Source of the DNA: Sphingomonas morindae
GTDB lineage: Bacteria; Pseudomonadota; Alphaproteobacteria; Sphingomonadales; Sphingomonadaceae
DNA: 64,000 nt
Assembly (NCBI RefSeq): GCF_023822065.1
Contig: NZ_CP084930.1
Location: 1,938,001-2,002,000 of the forward strand
Reading direction: 5' to 3'
Within the stretch, counting starts at the first letter, position 1. Every line of letters begins with the position of its first letter. The notes beneath the pieces were generated by a model. That model saw only the letters and a program-made list of their open reading frames with translations, was not told the origin of the DNA and searched no databases. Both the position numbers and the translations under genes were made by a program. This document shows, one piece after another, positions 25,326 through 33,464 of the stretch.

Positions 25326-27604
25326 GGAACAGGTCCGATCTGGGCGAGCGCCGAGGCCTTGGCGGGCAGGGTGACATGCGCGTGGCAACGGCCATCCCGG
25401 GTGATGACGGCGAGGTCGGTCTCGGCGCCGATATCTTCGAGGAAGACGATCCCGTCCCAGCCGATCTCCGCATCGGCGGCGTCCGCCCGCGTCACGCGGC
25501 CGCCAGCGGCGAGCGGTCTGCCGTTGCGTCCGACGAGCGAAACGGTGGCGCTGCGAACCCGCCTGACCGTCATCCTGACGACCCCGCCGGTGCCTTGGCG
25601 GAACGACAGCCGGCGCTCGACCGTCGCGGCCATCTGATCGGCGGAGAGGTTCAACGTGTCTATCGCGAAGCGGCCAACATGATAGGCGGTGACCTGCGGC
25701 ACGAACAGGCGACCATGACTGTCGGTCCGGCCGATCGGCTGATTTTCGTAGGAGACGGGAAGGTTCGCGACACCACCGGTGGAAACCACCGCGAAGGCGT
25801 CCGTCACCTGATTGGCGGCAAAAACGCTCCTGTCCATCACCACGAGCGAACCGGTCGCGCCGGCCCAGGCCGAGCGACTGTCCGGCGTGAACGAACCGCC
25901 GGCCTGCACTTGAACTGCGGAGCCGCGCCACGTCGCGGTACCCTGGCCATACATCCGGCCGTCCGCGTTGCCGGCGAGCGTCGCGTTGAGCCCGATGCCG
26001 CCCTGCGAAGGCACCGATCGCGCATAATCGACCTGGGCCAGCGTGCCGCGGCCACGATCGTGCGTGATGCCGGCCGAGATGCTGTTGCGGCCGAAGGGCA
26101 CGATCAGCCGCAGCTGCGCGCTGGTGCTGTGCTGGGCGAAGTCATGGTCGCAGCTGATGAACAGGCTCGCGAAGCGGCCTATCGGGCGCGAATAGGACAA
26201 GGTAGCAATGCGCGTGTGAGCATGGGCTAGCGTCATGCCGTCGATGAAGGCAGCACCGATGCTGCCTTGGCGTGGAATATTCACGGTGGCGATTACGCGA
26301 TCGGCACGGCGTGTGCCCTCGAAATGGGCAAGATTGAAGGTGCTGAGATTGCTGTAGCCGTTGCTACGTTGGTCATGCTCCGCCGAAATTGAGAAGCGGC
26401 GCGCGGTGTAGCTGTAGCCCACGGTCCACTGCGTGCCGGCACGCGCGCCGCCGCGACTCGTCGCGGTGGAGAGGTTGATCGTGCCGAACCGGCCCGGCGC
26501 GAAGACGATGCCTAGGCCGCCCAGCGCGAAGCGTTTCGTCGCTTCGCCATGCGCCTCGACCGTGAGCTGCGGCGTCAGGCCCCGGCGGATCGTGCCGCTC
26601 GCGGCGGCCTCGCCATAGTCGAAACCTTTGAGGCCATAGGCACGCCGCAGAAAGCCGATCTCGCCCGAGACGTCCAGGAGGCCAGGCTTCAGCAGCGTCG
26701 AGGAGACATAGAAGGGGATCGTGGTGGCAATCTGGCGGCCGACCGCATCGGTGGTGACGATCGTCGCCTGCCCCGCACCGTTCACCACGGGCATGTTGTC
26801 GAGGACGAAGCGGCCAGGCTGCACCTGCGCGCTTTGCTGGCGATAGCCGTCCACGAATAGATCCACCGCAGACGGAACGGCGGCACTGCCCGCAAAGCTC
26901 GGGAGCGGAGCCGTTATGAGATCCGGGCGCACCTGATAGTCGCGCGCGATCTGCAAGCCGCCCATCCGCACCGAGGTCGTCCATGGCAGCGACTGCGTGA
27001 TGAGGTCTCCTGCGGTGAAGGTCAGCGCATGGGCTTCGTCCACATAATGGTAGCGCGTGTCGTACCGCAGATAGCCTGTCCGGACGCCGGTGCCGGTGCG
27101 CAGCGTGCCGTTGTTGGAAATGGTACCGTAGGGGCCGAAGAGTCGCTCCTCGCTCCACAGCGATGCCGTGGTGGCGCCGTCGGCGGTCTGCACGTAGGCG
27201 TCGTAGTTCAGCATCGCGCCCAGATCGGCGACGGTCTGCGCGCGGTCGCGAGCGGTGGGCGAGATGTGGTTGGTGGGCAGCATCTCAGGCGACACGTCGA
27301 GCCGCAGCGTCTGTCCGGCGGCGTCGTAGGTCGATTGAACGCCGCGGATGCGGCTCACATCCACCGGCCCCTCGCCCGCGACCGACAGGCCCGCCTTCCG
27401 CAGCAACGCGGCATCGACCAGTGCACCCCCGCCCGACAGCCGCAACGGCACGATGTCGCCACCCGCCTGCCCGTTGAGTACGAGTTCGACGAACAGCGGC
27501 TGTTCAGCCGGCGCGGCCTCGAAGGCAGGCAGAGCGGTGGCACGTGCGGCCTGCGCTCCTACCAGTCCGAGAGCCAGCAGAAGGGAGAGGAGGCAACGGC
27601 GCAT
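25316..27604 (-). CDS. outer membrane usher protein (chaperone-usher pilus)
   Basis: The 762-residue protein is a FimD/PapC-type usher that recruits chaperone-pilin complexes and threads the pilus through the outer membrane. A signal peptide (LLSLLLALGLVGAQAARA) is followed by an N-terminal chaperone-binding domain (PLFVELVLNGQAGGDIVPL). Then comes the 24-strand barrel with VDLFVDGYRQQSAQVQPGRF and the plug region, and C-terminal beta domains. It ends by overlapping the tip gene and begins 9 bp after the chaperone stop. It belongs to the SCPU-associated (archaic/sigma-like) pilus group. Confidence 0.93.
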   Translation of the reverse strand: MRRCLLSLLLALGLVGAQAARATALPAFEAAPAEQPLFVELVLNGQAGGDIVPLRLSGGGALVDAALLRKAGLSVAGEGPVDVSRIRGVQSTYDAAGQTLRLDVSPEMLPTNHISPTARDRAQTVADLGAMLNYDAYVQTADGATTASLWSEERLFGPYGTISNNGTLRTGTGVRTGYLRYDTRYHYVDEAHALTFTAGDLITQSLPWTTSVRMGGLQIARDYQVRPDLITAPLPSFAGSAAVPSAVDLFVDGYRQQSAQVQPGRFVLDNMPVVNGAGQATIVTTDAVGRQIATTIPFYVSSTLLKPGLLDVSGEIGFLRRAYGLKGFDYGEAAASGTIRRGLTPQLTVEAHGEATKRFALGGLGIVFAPGRFGTINLSTATSRGGARAGTQWTVGYSYTARRFSISAEHDQRSNGYSNLSTFNLAHFEGTRRADRVIATVNIPRQGSIGAAFIDGMTLAHAHTRIATLSYSRPIGRFASLFISCDHDFAQHSTSAQLRLIVPFGRNSISAGITHDRGRGTLAQVDYARSVPSQGGIGLNATLAGNADGRMYGQGTATWRGSAVQVQAGGSFTPDSRSAWAGATGSLVVMDRSVFAANQVTDAFAVVSTGGVANLPVSYENQPIGRTDSHGRLFVPQVTAYHVGRFAIDTLNLSADQMAATVERRLSFRQGTGGVVRMTVRRVRSATVSLVGRNGRPLAAGGRVTRADAADAEIGWDGIVFLEDIGAETDLAVITRDGRCHAHVTLPAKASALAQIGPVPCL

Positions 27605-27612
27605 GAACCGTG

Positions 27613-28323
27613 TCAGGCGATCGGGGCCAGCGAGGTATCGGCACCGTTGACATTGACGAGGATAGTGCCGTTGGGCATGCCCTCCGGCAGCAACCAGCGC
27701 ATTGTGGAGCCCACCAGCACGTAGCCGATCAGACCGGAGTTGACCGTGAACTCCTTCGCGGGGGTTTGGATACGCAGGTTGACGAGACGGGCGTGGCGCT
27801 GGCCAACGTTGCGAAATTCCGCGTATCGTTGACCATCGATGATCACAGTGCGCGCGGTCAGCGCCGGCCTCGCGGCGACGTCTCCGTCATAGGTGAAAAG
27901 CGGGATCGAGTAGCGCATCTGCACGGAGAGCTGCGCGCTGGCCGCGTTGGGCTTCGCGGGATCGATCGGCGGCGGTAGCTCGTCGATGAGCAGACGGTAG
28001 CTATGTTCGGCGGCAGCGGTGCCAATCTCGCGACGCAGGATCCGGATCAATTGCCGCTGGCCTGGCGCGACGCTGGCGATGGGGGGCGAAGTGACCACCT
28101 CGTCCTGCCGATCATAGCTGTCCTTAGCGTCCGCCTGGATCCAGCCGAGCGCGCGGACCTGAAGGGTGACGGGCTGCGGGCCGCGATTTTCCACCCACAG
28201 GGCGGTCGCGGTCTGGCCCGCCGCGATCGTCGGATCGACTGGCCACAGGACGATGGCGGCGGCCCGGCCCTGTGCGCTCGCTGCGGCGGCGAGAAGAGCG
28301 ATGGACATGAATCTGCGAAGCAT
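27613..28323 (-). CDS. periplasmic pilus assembly chaperone (PapD-like)
   Basis: The 236-residue protein is a two-immunoglobulin-domain chaperone that donates a strand to pilins in the periplasm. A signal peptide (MSIALLAAAASAQGRAAA) is followed by TATALWVENRGPQPVTLQVR and PGQRQLIRILRREIGTAAAE, carrying the G1-type motif and basic residues. RLLIDELPPPIDP is the typical family stretch. It lies between the pilin and usher genes in one operon. Confidence 0.9.
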   Translation of the reverse strand: MLRRFMSIALLAAAASAQGRAAAIVLWPVDPTIAAGQTATALWVENRGPQPVTLQVRALGWIQADAKDSYDRQDEVVTSPPIASVAPGQRQLIRILRREIGTAAAEHSYRLLIDELPPPIDPAKPNAASAQLSVQMRYSIPLFTYDGDVAARPALTARTVIIDGQRYAEFRNVGQRHARLVNLRIQTPAKEFTVNSGLIGYVLVGSTMRWLLPEGMPNGTILVNVNGADTSLAPIA

Positions 28324-28358
28324 CGAGGGCTACTCCGGTGAGGAAGGCGGGCGGCGCG

Positions 28359-28883
28359 CTACCAGCTGAGCGTGATGCGCACCGTGTCGGCATAGGCGCC
28401 TGCGGGGGTGGCCCCGGTGAGCGTGGCCTTGGCGATCACGGGCATGGAAATGTGCGACGAGCCGACTGGAAAGGAGAGCGCGATCGCATTTGTAGTCCAC
28501 GGCACGTTGGAGCCGTTCGCGTAGAGCGTATAGGGTACCCGGCCGGCGCCGCTGGCAAGCTGACGAATGCTGGCGCTGGTGGGTGAGAGTCCAGCGTCTG
28601 CGGTGATGCTGGCGGTCATGCCGGGGGTGCAGTCGAATTGGAGGCCTGCTTGTCCCGCCTGCAGGAGGCTCGCCTGCACTGTCGCGGTGGAGACGCCGGA
28701 AACCGTGCCAAGATCGATGCTGCCCCAGCTCCCGCCCCCGGATGTGGTGACGGAGCAGCCGTTGGCGACGATGGCCGAAACCTGGAAGCTCTTCGCAGTC
28801 TCGGCCGTCGCCGGGAATGAAACGAGTCCCAAGGAAAACCCGCTCGCCAGCATGACTGCGGCCATACGATAACGAACAGGCAT
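28359..28883 (-). CDS. spore coat protein U (SCPU) domain pilin
   Basis: The 174-residue secreted protein has a signal peptide (MLASGFSLGLVSFPATA) and a single SCPU domain: FQVSAIVANGCSVTTSGGGS at the N-terminal strand with the first cysteine, and AGAYADTVRITLSW at the C-terminal end. It is the second pilin of the operon, 26 bp after the first, and is probably a minor or adaptor subunit. Confidence 0.88.
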   Translation of the reverse strand: MPVRYRMAAVMLASGFSLGLVSFPATAETAKSFQVSAIVANGCSVTTSGGGSWGSIDLGTVSGVSTATVQASLLQAGQAGLQFDCTPGMTASITADAGLSPTSASIRQLASGAGRVPYTLYANGSNVPWTTNAIALSFPVGSSHISMPVIAKATLTGATPAGAYADTVRITLSW

Positions 28884-28909
28884 CGATGGTGTCTCGCGAA
28901 GTGCTTTGT

Positions 28910-29467
28910 TTACCAGGCGATCGTCACCTGCACTGTGTCGGTATAGGTTCCAGCGGCCAGCACTGCGCCGTTGCTGCTGACACGGCCGAAGATTGGGACG
29001 TTGAACGCAGTCGATGTGGCGGTGCCGAGGCTGATCGACTGACCGATCGCGATTTCGTTCGTCCGCCCGCTGTCGCTGTAAAGATGGTAGGCGACCTTGT
29101 TGGTACCCGAAGCCATGTAGTGCAGGCCTCCCGCATCATTGGCGCCCGAGCCGACGGTGAGGGTCGGGGTAGAGCCCGGCGAGCACAGCACAGACAGGCC
29201 GGTGCCGCCTCCGGTGGCAATCATTGAGGCATCAGTGTTGCCGAAAAGGCCCGGCTGATCGGCGAAAGCGATCGAGCCGATTTGGCCGAGATTGGCGCCA
29301 ATAGAGGTCGCGCCATTCACCGCACAGGCGGCGGTGACATTGAGCGACACGCCGACTGTGCCGGTGGAAGACCCAGCCGCTTCGGCCGGCGCGGAGCAGA
29401 CCGTCGCTGCGGCGACGGCAGCGATCAGAGTGGCCACAGTACGGAGAGAGTTGCTTGCGTTTAACAT
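28910..29467 (-). CDS. spore coat protein U (SCPU) domain pilin, first gene of the operon
   Basis: The 185-residue secreted protein has a signal peptide ending at about APAEA, then GTVGVSLNVTAACAVNGATS, and ends AAGTYTDTVQVTIAW. As the promoter-proximal pilin it is the likely major shaft subunit. ATG 29467 with AGGA eight bases upstream is preferred over a start 14 codons earlier. A 200-bp upstream region carries a perfect inverted repeat. Confidence 0.88.
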   Translation of the reverse strand: MLNASNSLRTVATLIAAVAAATVCSAPAEAAGSSTGTVGVSLNVTAACAVNGATSIGANLGQIGSIAFADQPGLFGNTDASMIATGGGTGLSVLCSPGSTPTLTVGSGANDAGGLHYMASGTNKVAYHLYSDSGRTNEIAIGQSISLGTATSTAFNVPIFGRVSSNGAVLAAGTYTDTVQVTIAW

Positions 29468-29597
29468 GAAGGCGGTCCTGTTGAAGCGCGATACAGGCTC
29501 AAAGAACACCGCCGAACTTAAGAGAATCTTCCCGCCATGGCATGCGGCTGGCAGCTTAGACCAGAGTATAAGGTGCCACCGGAGTTCTTACGGGTCT

Positions 29598-29635
29598 TGT
29601 TTCAGACAAATGGAAAGTGTTTCTCGACTGAAACA
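29598..29635. promoter_or_regulatory. perfect inverted repeat upstream of the pilus operon
   Basis: TGTTTCAG (29598-29605) and CTGAAACA (29628-29635) are perfect inverted 8-mers separated by 22 bp, about 130 bp upstream of the first pilin start. They could bind a dimeric regulator of pilus expression or form a long-looped stem. The rest of 29468-29735 shows no gene and contains the bacterium-prophage junction. Confidence 0.5.
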
Positions 29636-29735
29636 GCCAAATTGGAGTGAATGACGAGCGCATGCGCTGAAGAGCGTGGTTGAGAAGAATGGGCGTCACG
29701 AGGCCAATGATGGGTCTGACGGCGCTTGCGGTGCG

Positions 29736-30092
29736 CTAGTTGTTCGAGCATCCCGAGGCGCTCTTGCCGGACGAGAGCGCCGTGGCCGTGCACGAATATG
29801 CGCGCGCGATCGCGAGCACGTGGCCGTTGAGCCGCTCGATAGCGCCGGCGGCTTCCGCGAGGCGATCGGTGATCTCTGCCAGCACCGCGCGATCGATAGT
29901 CACCAGCTGCCCGCTCGGCTTCGCGGTGAGCGGCGCCAGCTGCTCAGTCTGCGTGGTTCCCGTCGGCAGCGGCGGCAGAATCGGCCGCTCGGCTCGCGCG
30001 ATCGATGGCGGCGTTAAGGCGGGCGCGCAGCTCATCAATAGGAGCGGCAGGAAGGCTGCCGGCAGCAGCCGGCGGGGCAGCGTCGAACGCAT
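29736..30092 (-). CDS. Rz1-like outer-membrane spanin lipoprotein
   Basis: The 118-residue product has a lipoprotein signal (AAFLPLLLMSC, with the lipobox cysteine) and a proline-rich stretch (ERPILPPLPTG), the hallmarks of o-spanins. Its first 150 bases lie inside the upstream i-spanin gene in another frame, the classical nested Rz/Rz1 arrangement. The C-terminal half (VLAEITDRLAEAAGAIERLN) is helical and longer than in lambda Rz1. It would fuse inner and outer membranes in the last step of lysis. Confidence 0.75.
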   Translation of the reverse strand: MRSTLPRRLLPAAFLPLLLMSCAPALTPPSIARAERPILPPLPTGTTQTEQLAPLTAKPSGQLVTIDRAVLAEITDRLAEAAGAIERLNGHVLAIARAYSCTATALSSGKSASGCSNN

Positions 30093-30411
30093 GGTGCATA
30101 TCCTCGATGGTGGTGCGGGTGGCGGCGGCCGTGACGGCGTCACGCTGGACGATCTCGGCGCCGATCCGGTTGGTGGCGGCCTGGGCCATTTGCTCATCAT
30201 GGCGAGCATCGGCGACGGCAGCGGTGTGCTGGTCGGCCATGCGGGTCTCGACCTTGGCAGCGCCCGCCTTCTCTCCCCCGACGCGGATCAGTGCGTAGGC
30301 GCTGCCGAGCAGCGCGGCGACAATGATCAGGATGAGCGCCGCCACCGCGAGCTTGGCAACCCAGCCGGGCAGGCCCTTCTGAATCAGCCAGGCGACAAGA
30401 GCCGAAATCAC
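29944..30411 (-). CDS. Rz-like inner-membrane spanin
   Basis: The 155-residue protein has an N-terminal membrane anchor (VAKLAVAALILIIVAALLGS) and a long helical periplasmic domain (KVETRMADQHTAAVADARHD, EELRARL-type repeats), the i-spanin plan. GTG 30411 overlaps the holin stop as GTGA. It overlaps the Rz1-like gene by 149 bp in a different frame. Together they complete the lysis cassette. Confidence 0.75.
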   Translation of the reverse strand: MISALVAWLIQKGLPGWVAKLAVAALILIIVAALLGSAYALIRVGGEKAGAAKVETRMADQHTAAVADARHDEQMAQAATNRIGAEIVQRDAVTAAATRTTIEDMHHAFDAAPPAAAGSLPAAPIDELRARLNAAIDRASRAADSAAAADGNHAD

Positions 30412-30677
30412 TTCGCGTCGCTTGTCAGCTTGCGCCAGGCATTGGCGAAGCGCGTGTGCGTGATCCGGGCCCGGGCGATCGACCAGGCGCCCGAGGCCAG
30501 GATGAGGCCGGCGCCAACCAGATAGTCGGCGATCGGGCCGGTCGCGGCATCAACCGTGCCCTGGTCGACCAGGCCGTGGGAGATGAGCGCCGTGCCGGCG
30601 ATCGTGATCGCCTTGCGAGCAAGCGCCCCCAAAATGGCACGGCTTGCGGTCGCAGCGGGTGCGGTAAGCTCGGGCAT
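30408..30677 (-). CDS. putative phage holin (Pam3-gp28-like)
   Basis: The 89-residue protein has two short hydrophobic segments (ALARKAITIAGTALISHGLV, and IADYLVGAGLILASGAWSIA) and a charged C-terminus (RARITHTRFANAWRKL). This suits a class II holin, similar to the Pam3-gp28 group. Its position next to the spanins and endolysin supports this. It would permeabilise the inner membrane at lysis time. Confidence 0.68.
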   Translation of the reverse strand: MPELTAPAATASRAILGALARKAITIAGTALISHGLVDQGTVDAATGPIADYLVGAGLILASGAWSIARARITHTRFANAWRKLTSDAK

Positions 30678-30716
30678 GTAATATCCTTTCTTCAGAACAG
30701 ACGAGGGGGCGATGAA

Positions 30717-30896
30717 ATGAAGGGGAGCATCGACCAGGAAGCGCGTGCCATGGCGGCTACACTCCGAGGTGCGCCGTCAGCGGTTTCGCAGGCGATCACG
30801 ATGGCCGTGGCCGGGCGGAAGGCTGCCCGCGGCGATCTATGGCAGGCGGGCGTGCTGGCCGCCGTCCTCCTCTGCGGAAGATCCTTTGAGACCTAA
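30717..30896 (+). CDS. small hypothetical protein antisense-oriented in the lysis cassette
   Basis: A 59-codon frame from ATG 30717, preceded by GAGGGGGCG, encodes a basic alanine-rich peptide (MKGSIDQEARAMAATLRGAP). It lies on the plus strand between holin and endolysin genes and converges on the endolysin stop with a 4-bp overlap. I do not recognise it. It could be a small regulator or simply an open frame in high-GC DNA. Confidence 0.35.
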   Translation: MKGSIDQEARAMAATLRGAPSAVSQAITMAVAGRKAARGDLWQAGVLAAVLLCGRSFET

Positions 30897-31414
30897 GCTG
30901 GCGGCAGTTCCTTCAGGCAAAGAGCGCGTTCGGCGCGTCGGCGGTTGAGAAGGCCTTGCACCTGGCGGCCGCCAGCATAGGACCAGGCGGGGAAGCCATC
31001 GCAGGCGGCGCGCCACTGGCGCGCTTTGAACAGGCGGGCGATCGTCGATCGGCAGAAGGCGCCGGTCCCGACGTTGTAGGCGAGGCTGATCGCGGCCGAG
31101 AGCTGGTACGGGTGGCCGGCGAGCACCGGCGCGCAGGCGAGCACCGGGCCGACGTGGTCGGCGAGGCGCTGGTCGAGCCGCACCGCGCAGCCGGCCGCCG
31201 TCTCGGTCATGCCCGGAACCACGTTCTTGGTGTCGCCATCGCAGATCGTCCATACGCCGACCATGTCGCGATAGGCGCGGAGAGGCGGCTTGCCGCCGCT
31301 TTCCCAGGTCGAGACGAAGGGCGCGACGATTGCGGCTGTCGCTGCGCCAACGAGCGCGAGCAGCGCTCCGCCTTTCGCCACGCCCGGGGGCACGGCGGCT
31401 TTCTGGTCTTGCAT
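30893..31414 (-). CDS. phage endolysin, GH24 lysozyme with N-terminal membrane segment
   Basis: The 173-residue muramidase has a weakly hydrophobic N-terminal segment (ALLALVGAATAAIVAPFV), as in SAR endolysins exported by the host Sec system. The catalytic region follows: E38, D50 and T56 in STWESGGKPPLRAYRDMVGV and TICDGDT. The E-to-D spacing is about three residues longer than in T4 or P21 lysozymes because of a GGKPP insertion. ATG 31414 follows GGAGG. SAR-type control would link its activation to holin triggering. Confidence 0.88.
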   Translation of the reverse strand: MQDQKAAVPPGVAKGGALLALVGAATAAIVAPFVSTWESGGKPPLRAYRDMVGVWTICDGDTKNVVPGMTETAAGCAVRLDQRLADHVGPVLACAPVLAGHPYQLSAAISLAYNVGTGAFCRSTIARLFKARQWRAACDGFPAWSYAGGRQVQGLLNRRRAERALCLKELPPA

Positions 31415-31614
31415 GAAGCCTCCAAAGATTTTGTCGGCATGAGGAAAGACGCGCAGCACCTTTGCACTTCCCACGGGTCGCCTTGACAAGCTTCTGCTCC
31501 GCCGCGTCTTTCCTCGGCCGCGCGGCAATTGTGTGCTCTGGCTACAGCAATCTAGATCAAGGCGTGGAACGATAAGGTCGGCGAGGCACTCCCCTCGAAA
31601 AGGAGATCGGATCC

Positions 31615-31869
31615 GTGCGCTATTACATCAACGTCAAAACGGCGGCCCAGGTCGAGGACACGATCCAGATCGATGGCGTGGATTCGCAAGCTCTTCGTCG
31701 GGAGACGGCATGTTTCGTAGGAGAGCTATTGCGCGACCAACCGATTCAGGTGTGGCTTGACCGGGAATGGCGGATTGAGGTCACGGACGAACGGGGACTG
31801 ATCTTGTACGTCATGCAAATCAGCGCCGCCGACACTGCTGCAACACGAGATCCGAGAGCTACCCTATAG
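31615..31869 (+). CDS. DUF6894 family protein (moron-like gene)
   Basis: The 84-residue protein resembles DUF6894: RYYINVKTAAQVEDTIQIDG, RRETACFVGELLRDQP and WRIEVTDERGLILYVMQI. GTG 31615 follows AGGAG by 9 bp. It is one of very few plus-strand genes in the late region and has its own 200-bp upstream space (31415-31614, otherwise empty). It is therefore probably a moron expressed from the lysogen. DUF6894 function is unknown; members are common on alphaproteobacterial chromosomes. Confidence 0.75.
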   Translation: MRYYINVKTAAQVEDTIQIDGVDSQALRRETACFVGELLRDQPIQVWLDREWRIEVTDERGLILYVMQISAADTAATRDPRATL

Positions 31870-31877
31870 AACGCGAG

Positions 31878-32300
31878 TCATCCGGGAAGGGCAATTTCCG
31901 CGACCTCTTGCCTGGCGGCCGCGCTGGCCAAGTTGGGGATCGGTTGAATAGCTGCAGCGCGGCGCGCCAGCACGTCTGCGACGATCTCCTGGATGCGCTC
32001 GGGCGATGCATACTTAAGCGCGAGCAGCAGCCCGTCGAAGTTGGCGGCGACGTTCCGGAGCTCGTGCCGAACCGAAGAGAGCCGCGCCTCGCATACCTCG
32101 CGCTCGTGCGCCTGCGCCTGCTCGAGCGTCTCAATCCGCGCGGTGAGCCGCTTGACCAGGTCGAGGGCCACCTCGTCCGTCTGCTTGCGCTTGGCGCGCC
32201 CATGCTCGAGCAGCTTCACGATGAGCCCGCCGCCGCCGGCGGCGCCGAGGGCCGCCGCAATCGACGGCCATTGCTGCAGGACGGCGGCGATCGCGCTCAC
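31878..32300 (-). CDS. phage membrane-anchored coiled-coil protein of unknown function
   Basis: The 140-residue product has a short N-terminal hydrophobic stretch (IAAALGAAGGGGLIVKLLEH) followed by a charged helix (RLTARIETLEQAQAHEREVC). GTG 32300 overlaps the preceding stop as GTGA. The plan resembles lysis accessory or holin-like proteins, and it sits at the tail/lysis border. No family is recognised. It could be a second holin or an antiholin. Confidence 0.65.
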   Translation of the reverse strand: MSAIAAVLQQWPSIAAALGAAGGGGLIVKLLEHGRAKRKQTDEVALDLVKRLTARIETLEQAQAHEREVCEARLSSVRHELRNVAANFDGLLLALKYASPERIQEIVADVLARRAAAIQPIPNLASAAARQEVAEIALPG

Positions 32301-33394
32301 GGCCGCACGTCCACCACGCCGTTCAGCGTGTTCGCGCCCTGGAGCACCTGGCTCTTGTAGACGAAGAGCGCGCGCCGCCCGCCGGTGATGCTGGCGGTGT
32401 TTCCGTTCACCGCGCCGGTCGAGGCGTTGAAGTTGAGCTCGCCATTCTCATCGCCGCAGCTGGCGCCATCGATCGGGCATGTGTGGCTGCCGGTTACGAT
32501 GTTCTTCGCCATGGTGACGAGCTTGGAGCCATAGGCGCGGATCCCCGAGCCGCCCGAGCGCTCGACGGTGTTCCCCTGGATCAGGACCGTGCCCGCGTAG
32601 GCAGCGTCATGCCCTTGGGCGAGATCGACGATGATGCCGTTGCCATCGGTCGGCTTGGCGCCGAGCGGGTCCATCCAGAAGGGCACCAGGTTCGCGGTGT
32701 CGCGGACCGTGTTGTTGAGGATCCGCACCCCCTTCGGCTTCCCGTCGAGCGGCGTCCGGCCGTAGTGAAAGTCGATCGCCGAGGGATCCTGCAGGGTCCA
32801 CCAGCAGGTCCGCTCCACCCGGTTGCCTGCGATCTCGACGTCGTCGACGTTCTGCGCATAGATGCCGGCGCCCGAGCAGTCGTGGACATAGGTGCTGGCG
32901 ACCTGGACGTGGTCGGCATGGATCGCGATGCAATACTGGTTGAAGCGCTGGTGCGTCGGCGCCTTGCCGGTCGCCTTCTCCGCCCGGTAATTCGCCTGCG
33001 CCTGGTCGAGCGTGATGCTCTGGAGCGTGCCGACGAACTCGCCGTTCAAGATCCGCACATAGGGCGCCGCCACGTCGAGCGTGAAGAGCGACTTGTCGTC
33101 GGCTGGATCGTGCACGAGGCGGGCGCCGGCGGCGAAATTGTAGACGACCGGTTTCCCCTCGGCGCCCCCGCGCCCGATCCAGGTGGGACCGACATAGTCG
33201 CCCTTGGCGATCAGCACCTGGTCGCCGGGCTGGGTCCGATAGACCGCCTGGCGGATCGTGCGACAGGCTTGGCCCGTCGAGAGGCAATTGTTCGTGTCAT
33301 TGCCGCCCGGGGAGACGTAGATGGTGCGGGCGGCCGCGGGCGTAGCGAACAAGGCGCAGGCGAGCGACACTGCGCCCAGAAGGATCCGGAGCAT
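32297..33394 (-). CDS. secreted right-handed beta-helix protein (tailspike or polysaccharide lyase-like)
   Basis: The 365-residue protein starts with a clear signal peptide (LLGAVSLACALFATPAAA), then IYVSPGGNDTNNCLSTGQAC and RTIRQAVYRTQPGDQVLIAK. That entry into a pectate-lyase-like beta helix is followed by rungs such as VQVASTYVHDCSGAGIYAQN and VLIQGNTVERSGGSGIRAYG. Phage beta helices often degrade or bind capsule, but a Sec signal is unusual for a tail part. It is coupled to the SGNH gene in the tail cluster. Confidence 0.8.
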   Translation of the reverse strand: MLRILLGAVSLACALFATPAAARTIYVSPGGNDTNNCLSTGQACRTIRQAVYRTQPGDQVLIAKGDYVGPTWIGRGGAEGKPVVYNFAAGARLVHDPADDKSLFTLDVAAPYVRILNGEFVGTLQSITLDQAQANYRAEKATGKAPTHQRFNQYCIAIHADHVQVASTYVHDCSGAGIYAQNVDDVEIAGNRVERTCWWTLQDPSAIDFHYGRTPLDGKPKGVRILNNTVRDTANLVPFWMDPLGAKPTDGNGIIVDLAQGHDAAYAGTVLIQGNTVERSGGSGIRAYGSKLVTMAKNIVTGSHTCPIDGASCGDENGELNFNASTGAVNGNTASITGGRRALFVYKSQVLQGANTLNGVVDVRP

Positions 33395-33464
33395 GGGATG
33401 ACCTTTCAGGAGGAGGAGAACACGCGGGGGGACGATGGCGCGCCGCCCGCGCGGGAGCGAAGGC

